This document shows, one piece after another, positions 1-4,960 of a DNA stretch of 5,117 bases. The stretch comes from Candidatus Eiseniibacteriota bacterium (lineage in GTDB: Bacteria; Joyebacterota; Joyebacteria; Joyebacterales; Joyebacteraceae). A program made the translations under genes and the position numbers. Position 1 is the first letter of the stretch. Each line of letters opens with the position of its first letter. The stretch is taken from the NCBI GenBank assembly GCA_030630395.1, contig DAOVNE010000132.1, positions 1-5,117 of the forward strand, given 5' to 3'. Under the pieces are notes generated by a model. That model made no database searches and was not told the DNA's origin. It saw only the letters and a program-made list of their open reading frames with translations.

Positions 1-596
1 AGCGCCGTCAGCGCCGTCACCACAACCATCGCCGCAGTCAGAACGCGCACGTCGGCGATGTGCCCGGCCACGATTCTCTTGTTGAGAAGGATGAAGGCCG
101 TCCAGACGATGGCGGCGGCGAAGATAAGCGCGTCTCCTGCGAGTTCGGCTCCCAGCATCAGTCGGAAACGCCCGCCGGTCGTCACCATGATGACGCCGAT
201 CATACCCAACACAATGGCCGCGGTCTTCATACGCGACAGGCGCTCTCTGAACACGAACCACGATGCGATAGCAACCAGGATGGTGCTGCTGTTCACGAAA
301 AGCGCGGCCTTGCTTGCGGTGGTCAGGGTCTGTCCCTTGAACTGCAGCATGAAGCCGACAGCGTTCGTGACCCCAAGCCAGATGACCAGCGGGTGCCTCA
401 GTGCCGCGCGGAGCCCGGCGAGCCGTCCTGTGGCCGCCACATAGCCGACCGCGATGAGTGAGGCCGCCGCGAAGCGCATGAAGACAAACCAGTAGGGATC
501 TATCGTCCTGAGTCCGAGCTTCACGACGACGAAAGACGATCCCCAGAGGAGACCAGACAGCACCGTCGCTGCCACGGCTGTTCGGCGCCCCTTCAC
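1..596 (-). CDS. EamA/DMT-superfamily transporter, 3' end cut off by the window edge
   Basis: Inner-membrane carrier of the drug/metabolite transporter (EamA) type; the family exports amino acids, metabolites or drugs, and the substrate cannot be told here. The 198 visible residues are an uninterrupted minus-strand frame. Residues 15-29 (GLLWGSSFVVVKLGL) are the typical first EamA helix. Residues 39-48 (FMRFAAASLI) match the second. Residues 91-121 hold the conserved TTASKAALFVNSST stretch and the FRERLS turn. A second EamA repeat begins near residue 152 (GDALIFAAAIVW). About seven membrane segments are visible of the usual ten, so roughly the last 90-100 residues of a family near 290-300 aa lie outside the window. 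The start is GTG at 596: the overlapping ATG at 598 is followed at once by TGA, GGAGGG lies at 605-600, and no ATG, GTG or TTG occurs in frame upstream before the stop at 683-681. It lies 89 nt behind the DUF401 gene and probably shares its transcript. Confidence 0.9.
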   Translation of the reverse strand, partial: MKGRRTAVAATVLSGLLWGSSFVVVKLGLRTIDPYWFVFMRFAAASLIAVGYVAATGRLAGLRAALRHPLVIWLGVTNAVGFMLQFKGQTLTTASKAALFVNSSTILVAIASWFVFRERLSRMKTAAIVLGMIGVIMVTTGGRFRLMLGAELAGDALIFAAAIVWTAFILLNKRIVAGHIADVRVLTAAMVVVTALTA

Positions 597-599
597 ATG

Positions 600-605
600 C
601 CCTCC
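600..605 (-). promoter_or_regulatory. Ribosome-binding site of the EamA transporter (decides the GTG start)
   Basis: On the minus strand GGAGGG is followed by CAT and then GTG. The spacing is short, but the sigma factor gene in this window has the same layout (GGAGGG, three bases, start). It supports GTG at 596, because the ATG two bases earlier is in a frame that stops immediately. Confidence 0.7.
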
Positions 606-618
606 ACGAACGGAAACA

Positions 619-635
619 GATCCGCCGACCGGATC
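619..635 (-). terminator. Small hairpin between the DUF401 and EamA genes, weak terminator or leader hairpin
   Basis: Read on the minus strand: GATCCG, five-base loop GTCGG, CGGATC, then TGTTTCCGTTCG. The 6-bp stem is perfect and the trailing sequence is only mildly T-rich. It ends 13 bases before the EamA ribosome-binding site, so it could be a partial terminator lowering EamA expression or simply a structured leader. The stem is too short to be convincing alone. Confidence 0.3.
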
Positions 636-685
636 AATAGACCCGCGTCGTCTCGCGTGCCGTATCGATATGGTGAGCGCTTATC

Positions 686-1897
686 CTACAGGAGCACTAT
701 GGCCACCGCAACGGCCATGATGGCTAGAGTAGCGGGGATGAGGAGCCGGTATATCCCTCCGAAGCTGGCCCCGAAGTACTCCCGCGACAGCACGAGACAG
801 AGATGTACGGGAGAGAGCAGACACCCGACAAATCCGGAGCCGAATGCCAGCATCACGAGTTCCATGTCGATGCCCCCTCCTCTCATGATGATGGGCATGA
901 GCAGAGGGAATGTCACGGCGACGAATGCTGCGGTAACACCCGTCACGAGCCCGATGAGCATAGGCACGGCTATGATGACGAGAAGCTCCGGCACCTGGAT
1001 CTGCATCAGGAACTCCGGAACGGCCTCGCGGATCCCGGTCGCAATGAGGAGGTGCTTGTACGCGCTGACCCCGAAGACGAGCGTGATGATCTGAAATTCG
1101 GTTCCCTTCCTCAGAGAGGCGAGCACGTCACTGAGGTCCGCCTTCTCAAACACGGCCAGAAGAGACACGACGACGAGCACGACAAGTATGACTTCGAACT
1201 TGAACACGAGCGCGCCAACGATCACAACGACGAAGGGCAGAGACCCCTTGGCGAGAGCCAATCCCGCTCCCTTGCGCTCCTTGGGCGAGGTCTCGTTCCG
1301 ACCGGCGGGTGTCCGCCTCAAGACGAGCAGAATTCCGCTTGCGATGGCTGCAAGCGTGAGCGGGTAGGTGACACGGGCTATGTCGGCCACCGGGCGGTCG
1401 ATGATAGCGGCGGCGAGGATTATGGCCGGATAGAGCGGCCAGACATATTCCCAGACGTGGCGGAACCAGTAGGCAATGAAGAAACGATCTTCGGGTCCGA
1501 CGTCAGTCGACTTGAGCGCGTTCTCCACCATCGGCGCCGTCAGCATGGTCCCCCCCGGCATGGGGAGAAGACCTCCGAAGGCGGGAACGAGCGCGACGAC
1601 GATCCGGTTATCCCGGATCAGGCGTTTGAGTCCCGACACGACATGATCCAGGTACCCGAGCCGTCCGGCGAACGCTCCCAGCATCAGGATCGTCGCGATG
1701 CGGCCGAAAAGCAGAAGCGAGTCCTTCGCGATGACGGCGCGCCACACTTCGAGCCCCGTCCAACCGATGGCCCTACCGGACACCAGTGCCATACTCACGG
1801 CGCCGAGGAGCATCGCGATCCCGAGATCCAACCGGAACCGGACCAGGATGATCATGAGAACGATAGAGATCGTCAAGGCGACGATGTCCCGTTCCAT
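686..1897 (-). CDS. DUF401 family integral membrane protein (permease-like)
   Basis: A 403-residue polytopic inner-membrane protein with about ten hydrophobic segments spread over its whole length. I recognise the DUF401 family, which looks like a secondary transporter of the ion-transporter type but has no proven substrate that I know of. Signature stretches: GGLLPMPGG at residues 108-116, YWFRHVWEYVWPLYP at 143-157, GLVTGVTAAFVAVTFPLL at 316-333 and LLSPVHLCLVLSREYF at 360-375. The charged loop at 194-211 separates two halves, each with a Gly/Pro-rich re-entrant-like motif, as expected of a transporter. The start is ATG at 1897, with AGGGGAGGGG just upstream. A longer frame to 1972 would add 25 polar residues ahead of the first helix, with no better ribosome site, and would run through the leader hairpin. 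It lies 145 nt downstream of the nitroreductase and 89 nt upstream of the EamA gene. Confidence 0.9.
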   Translation of the reverse strand: MERDIVALTISIVLMIILVRFRLDLGIAMLLGAVSMALVSGRAIGWTGLEVWRAVIAKDSLLLFGRIATILMLGAFAGRLGYLDHVVSGLKRLIRDNRIVVALVPAFGGLLPMPGGTMLTAPMVENALKSTDVGPEDRFFIAYWFRHVWEYVWPLYPAIILAAAIIDRPVADIARVTYPLTLAAIASGILLVLRRTPAGRNETSPKERKGAGLALAKGSLPFVVVIVGALVFKFEVILVVLVVVSLLAVFEKADLSDVLASLRKGTEFQIITLVFGVSAYKHLLIATGIREAVPEFLMQIQVPELLVIIAVPMLIGLVTGVTAAFVAVTFPLLMPIIMRGGGIDMELVMLAFGSGFVGCLLSPVHLCLVLSREYFGASFGGIYRLLIPATLAIMAVAVAIVLL

Positions 1898-1900
1898 ACT

Positions 1901-1911
1901 CCCCTCCCCTT
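1901..1911 (-). promoter_or_regulatory. Purine-rich ribosome-binding site of the DUF401 gene
   Basis: Minus-strand AAGGGGAGGGG lies three bases before ATG 1897. It fixes the start at the 26th codon of the longer open frame, which has no comparable site. Its AAGGGGA part repeats the 5' arm of the upstream hairpin and is therefore also complementary to that hairpin's 3' arm. Confidence 0.75.
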
Positions 1912-1982
1912 GAATCGCGCGGCCGTCGCAAGTGCGTGCGTAAGAAGGGGACGCTACAGACCCATCTGCCACGTCCCCTTGA
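1905..1982 (-). promoter_or_regulatory. Candidate alternative-pairing leader over the DUF401 ribosome-binding site
   Basis: The minus strand carries TCAAGGGGA twice, at 1982-1974 (hairpin 5' arm) and 1913-1905 (ribosome-binding site of the DUF401 gene). Between them TCCCCTT at 1951-1945 is complementary to both. The middle arm can therefore close the upstream hairpin, leaving the ribosome site free, or pair for 7 bp with the ribosome site and mask it. That is the geometry of a switch, but a G-rich ribosome site near a C-rich arm can arise by chance. No ligand-binding domain is recognisable. Confidence 0.3.
1945..1980 (-). terminator. Strong hairpin between nitroreductase and DUF401 genes (terminator or leader element)
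   Basis: On the minus strand AAGGGGACG pairs perfectly with CGTCCCCTT. Inside that 9-bp stem are TGG opposite TAG, then CAGA paired with TCTG around a TGGG tetraloop. In minus-strand RNA, TGG/TAG can form U-G, one G-A mismatch, and G-U, giving an almost continuous 16-position stem. In plus-strand RNA the same positions are three mismatches, so the fold favours the direction of the flanking genes. Only a poor U tract follows (UUCUU). It may terminate the sigma-nitroreductase transcript or act in the DUF401 leader. Confidence 0.55.
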
Positions 1983-2042
1983 GCGCATCTCTTTCCCCTG
2001 GCGTGCCCGAACCTGCATGGCCCGCCTCGGTCAGTACGAAGA

Positions 2043-2858
2043 CTACTCCAGTTCGGACAGGGCGAGGTTGATCTTGATCATGTCGTCCCGCCACCTGTAG
2101 AAGCTCTCGGTGTACGTTATCTGCGAAACAAACTGAGCCAGGTTCTTGACCCCTTCCTTCTCGATGTGCTTCTTGAGCTTCGAGTCCGCCGGGAGGTTCC
2201 TGACCCAGTCCTGGTAGTAGGTTTCCTTTGCGGAGTAGTGGGCGATCAGCTCGTCATCAGAGGGATCGTGATACGTCTCCTCATGTACTATCGCCTCAAG
2301 AGGAAGCGTTGGGGCAAGCGGAGGCCGCTCGGATGGATAACCCAGAATGAGCATCGTGATCGGCATCACCTTCTTCGGAAGCTCGAAGAAATCCAGCGCC
2401 GTATGCGGCTGCCAGACGATCTCCTGGATGTACTGCGATCCGAGACCCTGGGCCTCGGCGGCCACAACGGCGTTCTGAGCAGCCGTGTAGACCGCGCGCA
2501 GGGATACCCACAGGACGCCCATGCCACCGAAATGCGACTCGCCGCCTTCAAGTTCGGCCCATCTGTTCAGGCGATGCGTATCGACACAGAAGATGAGGGA
2601 GACCGGTGCATCTTCGATACAGGACTTCCGTCCCTCACACAGCATGTCGTTCAACTGAGACCTACGAGCCTTGTTCCTGACCACGATGATGGAGATTGGC
2701 TGTGCCCCGCGGTAGCCACCGGTCAGGGTTCCACCCGGCGCCGACGCCCGCTGTGCGGCCATCAGCACTCTGTCCAGAACATCCTGGGGAATCTCCTCAT
2801 CCTTGTAGCGAAGGATGCTCCTCCTGTCGAACAGGAAATCCAGGCAGCTCTCGTTCAC
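2043..2858 (-). CDS. Nitroreductase family protein (NfsA-like flavin reductase)
   Basis: Cytoplasmic FMN-dependent NAD(P)H oxidoreductase of the nitroreductase fold, 271 residues; the physiological substrate is unknown. Residues 12-24 (RRSILRYKDEEIP) are the FMN-phosphate-binding R-R-S-x-x-x-Y motif at the usual N-terminal place. Residues 126-143 (AAQNAVVAAEAQGLGSQY) are the conserved dimer/FMN helix, and 160-178 (LPKKVMPITMLILGYPSER) is the family's final core strand with the LGYP motif. The C-terminal 80 residues form a charged, mostly helical extension that includes KNLAQFVSQ, as in longer NfsA-like members. The start is GTG at 2858, with GGAGG five bases upstream. No export signal or iron-sulfur cysteine motif is seen. 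It starts 15 nt after the sigma factor stop codon and is almost certainly co-transcribed with it, which suggests a role in the stress that the sigma factor senses. Confidence 0.9.
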   Translation of the reverse strand: MNESCLDFLFDRRSILRYKDEEIPQDVLDRVLMAAQRASAPGGTLTGGYRGAQPISIIVVRNKARRSQLNDMLCEGRKSCIEDAPVSLIFCVDTHRLNRWAELEGGESHFGGMGVLWVSLRAVYTAAQNAVVAAEAQGLGSQYIQEIVWQPHTALDFFELPKKVMPITMLILGYPSERPPLAPTLPLEAIVHEETYHDPSDDELIAHYSAKETYYQDWVRNLPADSKLKKHIEKEGVKNLAQFVSQITYTESFYRWRDDMIKINLALSELE

Positions 2859-2863
2859 TCTTT

Positions 2864-2868
2864 CCTCC
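2864..2868 (-). promoter_or_regulatory. Ribosome-binding site of the nitroreductase (supports GTG start)
   Basis: Minus-strand GGAGG followed by AAAGA and GTG gives ideal 5-nt spacing. The site lies in the 15-nt gap after the sigma factor stop, so the two genes are translated separately from one message. Confidence 0.75.
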
Positions 2869-2873
2869 CGCTC

Positions 2874-3467
2874 TCAGAATCCTTGTCCCTTAAGAACCTC
2901 TCTCAACATCGCCCGGCCCCGGTGGAGATGAGTCTTGAGCGTTCCCATCGGGATGCCGAGCGTCTCGGCCACTTCCTTGTAGCTCCTCTCTTCAAGATAG
3001 AAGAGCGTTATGACGGTTCGGTACTGCACCGGCAGCTTGGATACGGCATCGCGCATGGCCCGGCGAAACTCGTCGTCGAGCACCTGCTGACCGGGATCAT
3101 CGCGATTGTCGCTGGCTCGCGCTTGAGCCTCGATGTGAGCCCCGAGATCGATGTCCACGGTCTGGGGGCGTCGCTTCTTGCGCTTGAGGTGCGTGAGCGC
3201 CCGGTTGGCCGCTATTCGATAGAGCCAACTCGAGAATTTCGAGTCGCCCCTGAATCGGCCTATCGCTTTGTAGGCGCGAGCGAACGCCTCTTGGGCGATG
3301 TCCGCCGCGTCATCCTCATCGCCAATGATCCTGACGGCGATCGTGAACACGTAGTCCGAGTAGCGTTCGACTAGTACGGTGTATGCGCTCTGGTCGCCGG
3401 CCTGGACCTTGGCTACCAGCCGGTCGTCCGTCAATGCGTCGGCGCGTTGAGAACCCGATTCAGTCAT
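2874..3467 (-). CDS. ECF-type RNA polymerase sigma factor (RpoE/SigW-like)
   Basis: An alternative sigma factor, 197 residues, that redirects RNA polymerase to promoters with ECF-type -35 and -10 elements. Region 2 covers about residues 26-98: DDAADIAQEAFARAYKAI at 52-69 is the core-binding/-10 recognition helix, followed by FRGDSKFSSWLYRIAANRAL at 72-91 and a basic KRKKRR end. A polar linker spans 100-135. Region 4 covers 137-191: LPVQYRTVITLFYLEE, then the -35-recognising helix-turn-helix SYKEVAETLGIPMGTLKTHL. There is no C-terminal extension and no fused zinc finger. The start is ATG at 3467 (GGAGGG just upstream). The longer open frame to 3575 would add 36 Arg-rich residues and overrun the candidate promoter. 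A nitroreductase, not an anti-sigma gene, follows at 15 nt. A TGAAACA box upstream suggests autoregulation. Confidence 0.96.
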   Translation of the reverse strand: MTESGSQRADALTDDRLVAKVQAGDQSAYTVLVERYSDYVFTIAVRIIGDEDDAADIAQEAFARAYKAIGRFRGDSKFSSWLYRIAANRALTHLKRKKRRPQTVDIDLGAHIEAQARASDNRDDPGQQVLDDEFRRAMRDAVSKLPVQYRTVITLFYLEERSYKEVAETLGIPMGTLKTHLHRGRAMLREVLKGQGF

Positions 3468-3470
3468 TGG

Positions 3471-3476
3471 CCCTCC
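3471..3476 (-). promoter_or_regulatory. Ribosome-binding site of the sigma factor (decides the start)
   Basis: Minus-strand GGAGGG, then CCA, then ATG at 3467. It picks the 197-aa product over the 233-aa frame that begins at 3575, where no comparable site is present and where the added residues look like non-coding translation. Confidence 0.75.
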
Positions 3477-3555
3477 ACGTACGCGCGTCCGACTTCGCGG
3501 CGCTCGTGTCGAACGGTCGAAAACCCGTCTCCCGGCACCAGCATATAATGGTACC

Positions 3556-3584
3556 AGAACCCCTTCTTGATCCAAACTGTTTCA
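3556..3584 (-). promoter_or_regulatory. Candidate ECF-type promoter of the sigma factor operon
   Basis: On the minus strand TGAAAC at 3584-3579 matches the -35 element typical of SigW/SigM-type ECF promoters. Seventeen bases later GGTTCT at 3561-3556 lies where the -10 element would be; it is a partial match to the CGTC-type core. Transcription would start near 3550, leaving a leader of about 80 nt before ATG 3467. The -35 match is good and the -10 weak. An ECF factor reading its own promoter is the usual arrangement. Confidence 0.45.
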
Positions 3585-3610
3585 TACCGAGAGCGATATC
3601 ATCTGAAACA
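3578..3610. repeat. Inverted repeat of TGAAACA boxes in the divergent control region
   Basis: TGTTTCA at 3578-3584 and TGAAACA at 3604-3610 are perfect reverse complements, 19 bases apart, each facing the gene on its own side. This makes two outward-facing ECF -35 elements the best reading; a dimeric regulator's operator is the alternative. Confidence 0.55.
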
Positions 3611-3651
3611 TAGTCTGACAGAGCGATGTCAAAGGAAGTGAACAGAGCGAT
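3591..3651 (+). repeat. Three copies of GAGCGAT in the divergent control region
   Basis: The heptamer GAGCGAT occurs at 3591-3597, 3621-3627 and 3645-3651, with start-to-start spacings of 30 and 24 bases; the last two share the longer ACAGAGCGAT. They lie between and inside the candidate promoter elements. They may be binding sites for a regulator or chance; no known operator is recognised. Confidence 0.4.
3604..3633 (+). promoter_or_regulatory. Candidate ECF-type promoter of the DUF6249-like gene
   Basis: TGAAAC at 3604-3609, a 17-base spacer, then TGTCAA beginning at 3627 resembles TGAAAC-N16/17-CGTC promoters of SigM/SigW-type factors. Transcription would begin near 3640, giving a leader of about 110 nt before ATG 3754. 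It is the better of the two divergent candidates, and implies that the neighbouring sigma factor controls this membrane protein. Confidence 0.45.
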
Positions 3652-3753
3652 AGCAGAGGTAGAAACAGGGAGCTCAGCAGCCATCGTGTCAGTGTATCTG
3701 GAGGATCGGAGACGCAGACAGGGTGTCCTGGGCCAAGAGAGGAGAGATTCACA

Positions 3754-4185
3754 ATGACGATGTTCTTTGGTTTCATGACCGCCCTGGTCAGTATCGGATC
3801 CGGAGTGCTCATAGTGATGCTGATTGTCAAGGGCGTCATGAGCAGGGACCGGACACGCAAGGAAGCGTTCGAACTGGCTCTCCAGAAGGGCATCTACGAT
3901 CCGACGATCATCCGCCCAAACAAGAGACCCGGCGGCAACGCGGCGCTCGGATGGGGCATCGCCCTCCTCGGAATCGGAATCGCTCAGGTCATCGGCTTCA
4001 TTACTCTCGGAATATGGAATGATGCCGCCATCGGTGCTCTGGTCCCGCTCTTTGTCGGAATCGGCCTCATCATCTTCCACACGATCGTCAAGCGGAATGC
4101 CGTCGACATCGAGACGAACGGTAAGCCCATCCAGCTCGTGCCTGGTGTCGACAAGACCAGTAGCGACCCGGGTCAGGAACAGTAG
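3754..4185 (+). CDS. Small three-helix membrane protein, DUF6249-like
   Basis: A 143-residue inner-membrane protein of unknown function, resembling the DUF6249 family by layout. Helix 1 spans about residues 5-27. A short charged cytoplasmic segment follows, with SRDRTRKEAFELALQKGIYD at 30-49 and a PTIIRP element typical of the family's conserved 'L-x-x-G-x-x-x-P' stretch. Helices 2 (66-86) and 3 (91-112) are rich in Gly-Ile repeats, with GALVPLFVGIGLIIF in the last. The C-terminal 30 residues are polar. ATG 3754 is preceded by AGGAG at 3740-3744, nine bases away, which supports this start. It is divergent from the ECF sigma gene. In my general knowledge such proteins are often encoded beside ECF factors, so a role in sensing or in envelope stress is plausible but not shown. 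DUF6249 assignment is moderate; the membrane topology is clear. Confidence 0.82.
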   Translation: MTMFFGFMTALVSIGSGVLIVMLIVKGVMSRDRTRKEAFELALQKGIYDPTIIRPNKRPGGNAALGWGIALLGIGIAQVIGFITLGIWNDAAIGALVPLFVGIGLIIFHTIVKRNAVDIETNGKPIQLVPGVDKTSSDPGQEQ

Positions 4186-4450
4186 ATTCGCACCGGCGTT
4201 GGCGGGTCCTGTCTGCGGGGAGTGAGACGAACGGGAGTCGACTCTCCCCACGACACGGGATCTGCCAACGCCCCCCTCTCTGACGTAAAGCCCATCACCC
4301 ACACCGAACAGCCATCCGTGTTTCAGCTCGCCCGCACGCGTCATTGCATAGGCCGCAGGACTCGCGTTCGATCCCGCTTCGTACCTCGGGACGGATCTCA
4401 CGGACGTGTAGGACGTGCAGATAGTCAGCATCGTTTTGAGGATGTTTGCG
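4186..4450. other. Convergent intergenic gap, no gene seen
   Basis: This 265-nt stretch separates the 3' ends of the DUF6249-like gene (plus) and the anti-sigma-like gene (minus). No credible coding frame is present. It contains the perfect 10-bp palindrome GAGTCGACTC at 4235-4244, flanked so that GGGAG at 4233-4237 can pair with CTCCC at 4244-4248, and GGGGAG at 4217-4222 can pair with CTCCCC at 4244-4249. This might be a shared terminator, but no T run follows on either strand. A 9-base tandem pair, GGACGTGTA then GGACGTGCA, is at 4402-4419. Confidence 0.6.
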
Positions 4451-4945
4451 CTAGTGAAGAGAGATCGGCTGCAGCTCGTGGGTCAGTTCGCGCGCTGTCC
4501 TGAGCCCCGAGATGGCAATGAAGGCAACCGAAACAGCGACGAGTCCCCAGAGAACTCCAAGAACGACATCACCCACCGGGGACCCCTGAGCAGCCTGAAA
4601 ACCGGCCGAACCCGTGACTGCATCTTGCGCAGACCCAAGAAGCGACGAAAAGGCGTTCCAGAAAGTACCCAGCGCTCTCCCTGCCGTCTGCCCCGCTTCG
4701 GAGCGGACGAGCACGAAGATGGACCCCGTCACTCCGACCGCCACCGCCCCGCTCAAAGCGAGCGGAACGGCAAGCCGTCGAGCAGTGGAAATCTCCGCGA
4801 TCTCGGACATGATAGCGTCGGCCAGCCACACCGGAGCCTTCTCGACTGGAGCGCTTCTCAAGGCCGCATCGATTGCAGCAAGTCCGCGCCTGAGCGCCGC
4901 GCACGAGGGACATCCATCGATGTGTTCGTCCAGGGATGTTGTCTT
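4451..4945 (-). pseudogene. Zinc-finger anti-sigma-like membrane protein, N-terminus missing at a junction
   Basis: The readable part, about 164 residues, resembles a zinc-associated anti-sigma (zf-HC2 type) membrane protein. HIDGCPSC (His codon 4924-4922, Cys codons 4912-4910 and 4903-4901) is the H-x3-C-x2-C zinc motif, preceded by LDE and followed by a short helix, CAALRRGLAAIDAAL. Two hydrophobic segments follow, at about 4774-4706 and 4567-4502, and a polar tail ends at TAG 4453-4451. Family members carry about 35-40 further residues ahead of the His, forming the first helices that hold the sigma factor. Here the frame stays open to a GTG at 5113, but those codons are antisense to a LarA-like gene and look nothing like an anti-sigma N-terminus. 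No ribosome-binding site or start is seen near 4930-4960. I read it as a 5'-truncated gene. It is not the immediate partner of the sigma gene at 2874-3467, though it could regulate it. Confidence 0.6.
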
Positions 4946-4960
4946 CGAAGGGACCTCGGC
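4935..4960. other. Junction between two unrelated, 5'-truncated genes
   Basis: To the left, minus-strand codons encode a convincing anti-sigma zinc finger at least to about 4936. To the right, plus-strand codons encode a convincing LarA-like C-terminus from about 4955. Neither protein continues sensibly across. The 8-bp palindrome CTTCGAAG at 4943-4950 lies at the changeover. Assembly or library chimera is the simplest cause; inversion or deletion in the genome is the alternative. Confidence 0.55.

Noticed and set aside
596..598. ATG at 598 as the EamA start
   Set aside because: The next codon in that frame is TGA. The GTG at 596 opens the long EamA-like frame.
803..2071. A 422-codon plus-strand open frame
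   Set aside because: It is antisense to the well-supported DUF401 gene. Its translation is hydrophilic and His/Asp/Arg/Glu-rich with no recognisable domain, as expected for a frame opposite a membrane protein in GC-rich DNA.
2166..3374. A 402-codon plus-strand open frame
   Set aside because: It lies antisense across both the nitroreductase and the sigma factor genes, has no ribosome-binding site, and has no family resemblance.
3544..3549. Perfect TATAAT on the plus strand as a housekeeping promoter for the DUF6249-like gene
   Set aside because: No TTGACA-like element lies 16-18 bases upstream (3521-3526 is AAACCC), and the leader would be about 200 nt. The ECF-type candidate is closer and better matched.
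4233..4249. GTCGAC-centred palindrome as a firm bidirectional terminator
   Set aside because: The palindrome is real but no T run follows on either strand, so it is only mentioned under the intergenic gap.
4366..4377. GTTCGATCCCGC resembling a tRNA T-arm
   Set aside because: The flanking bases do not form the 5-bp T stem, and no acceptor, D or anticodon stems are found around it.
3460..4431. A 323-codon minus-strand open frame covering the divergent region and the DUF6249-like gene
   Set aside because: It overlaps the real sigma start, is antisense to the membrane protein and its promoter region, and translates to low-quality polar sequence.
4442..4954. Leftward extension of the LarA-like plus-strand frame to ATG 4442
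   Set aside because: The frame is open but antisense to the zinc-finger and transmembrane codons of the anti-sigma-like gene. Its Arg/Pro/Ser-rich translation shows no LarA features.
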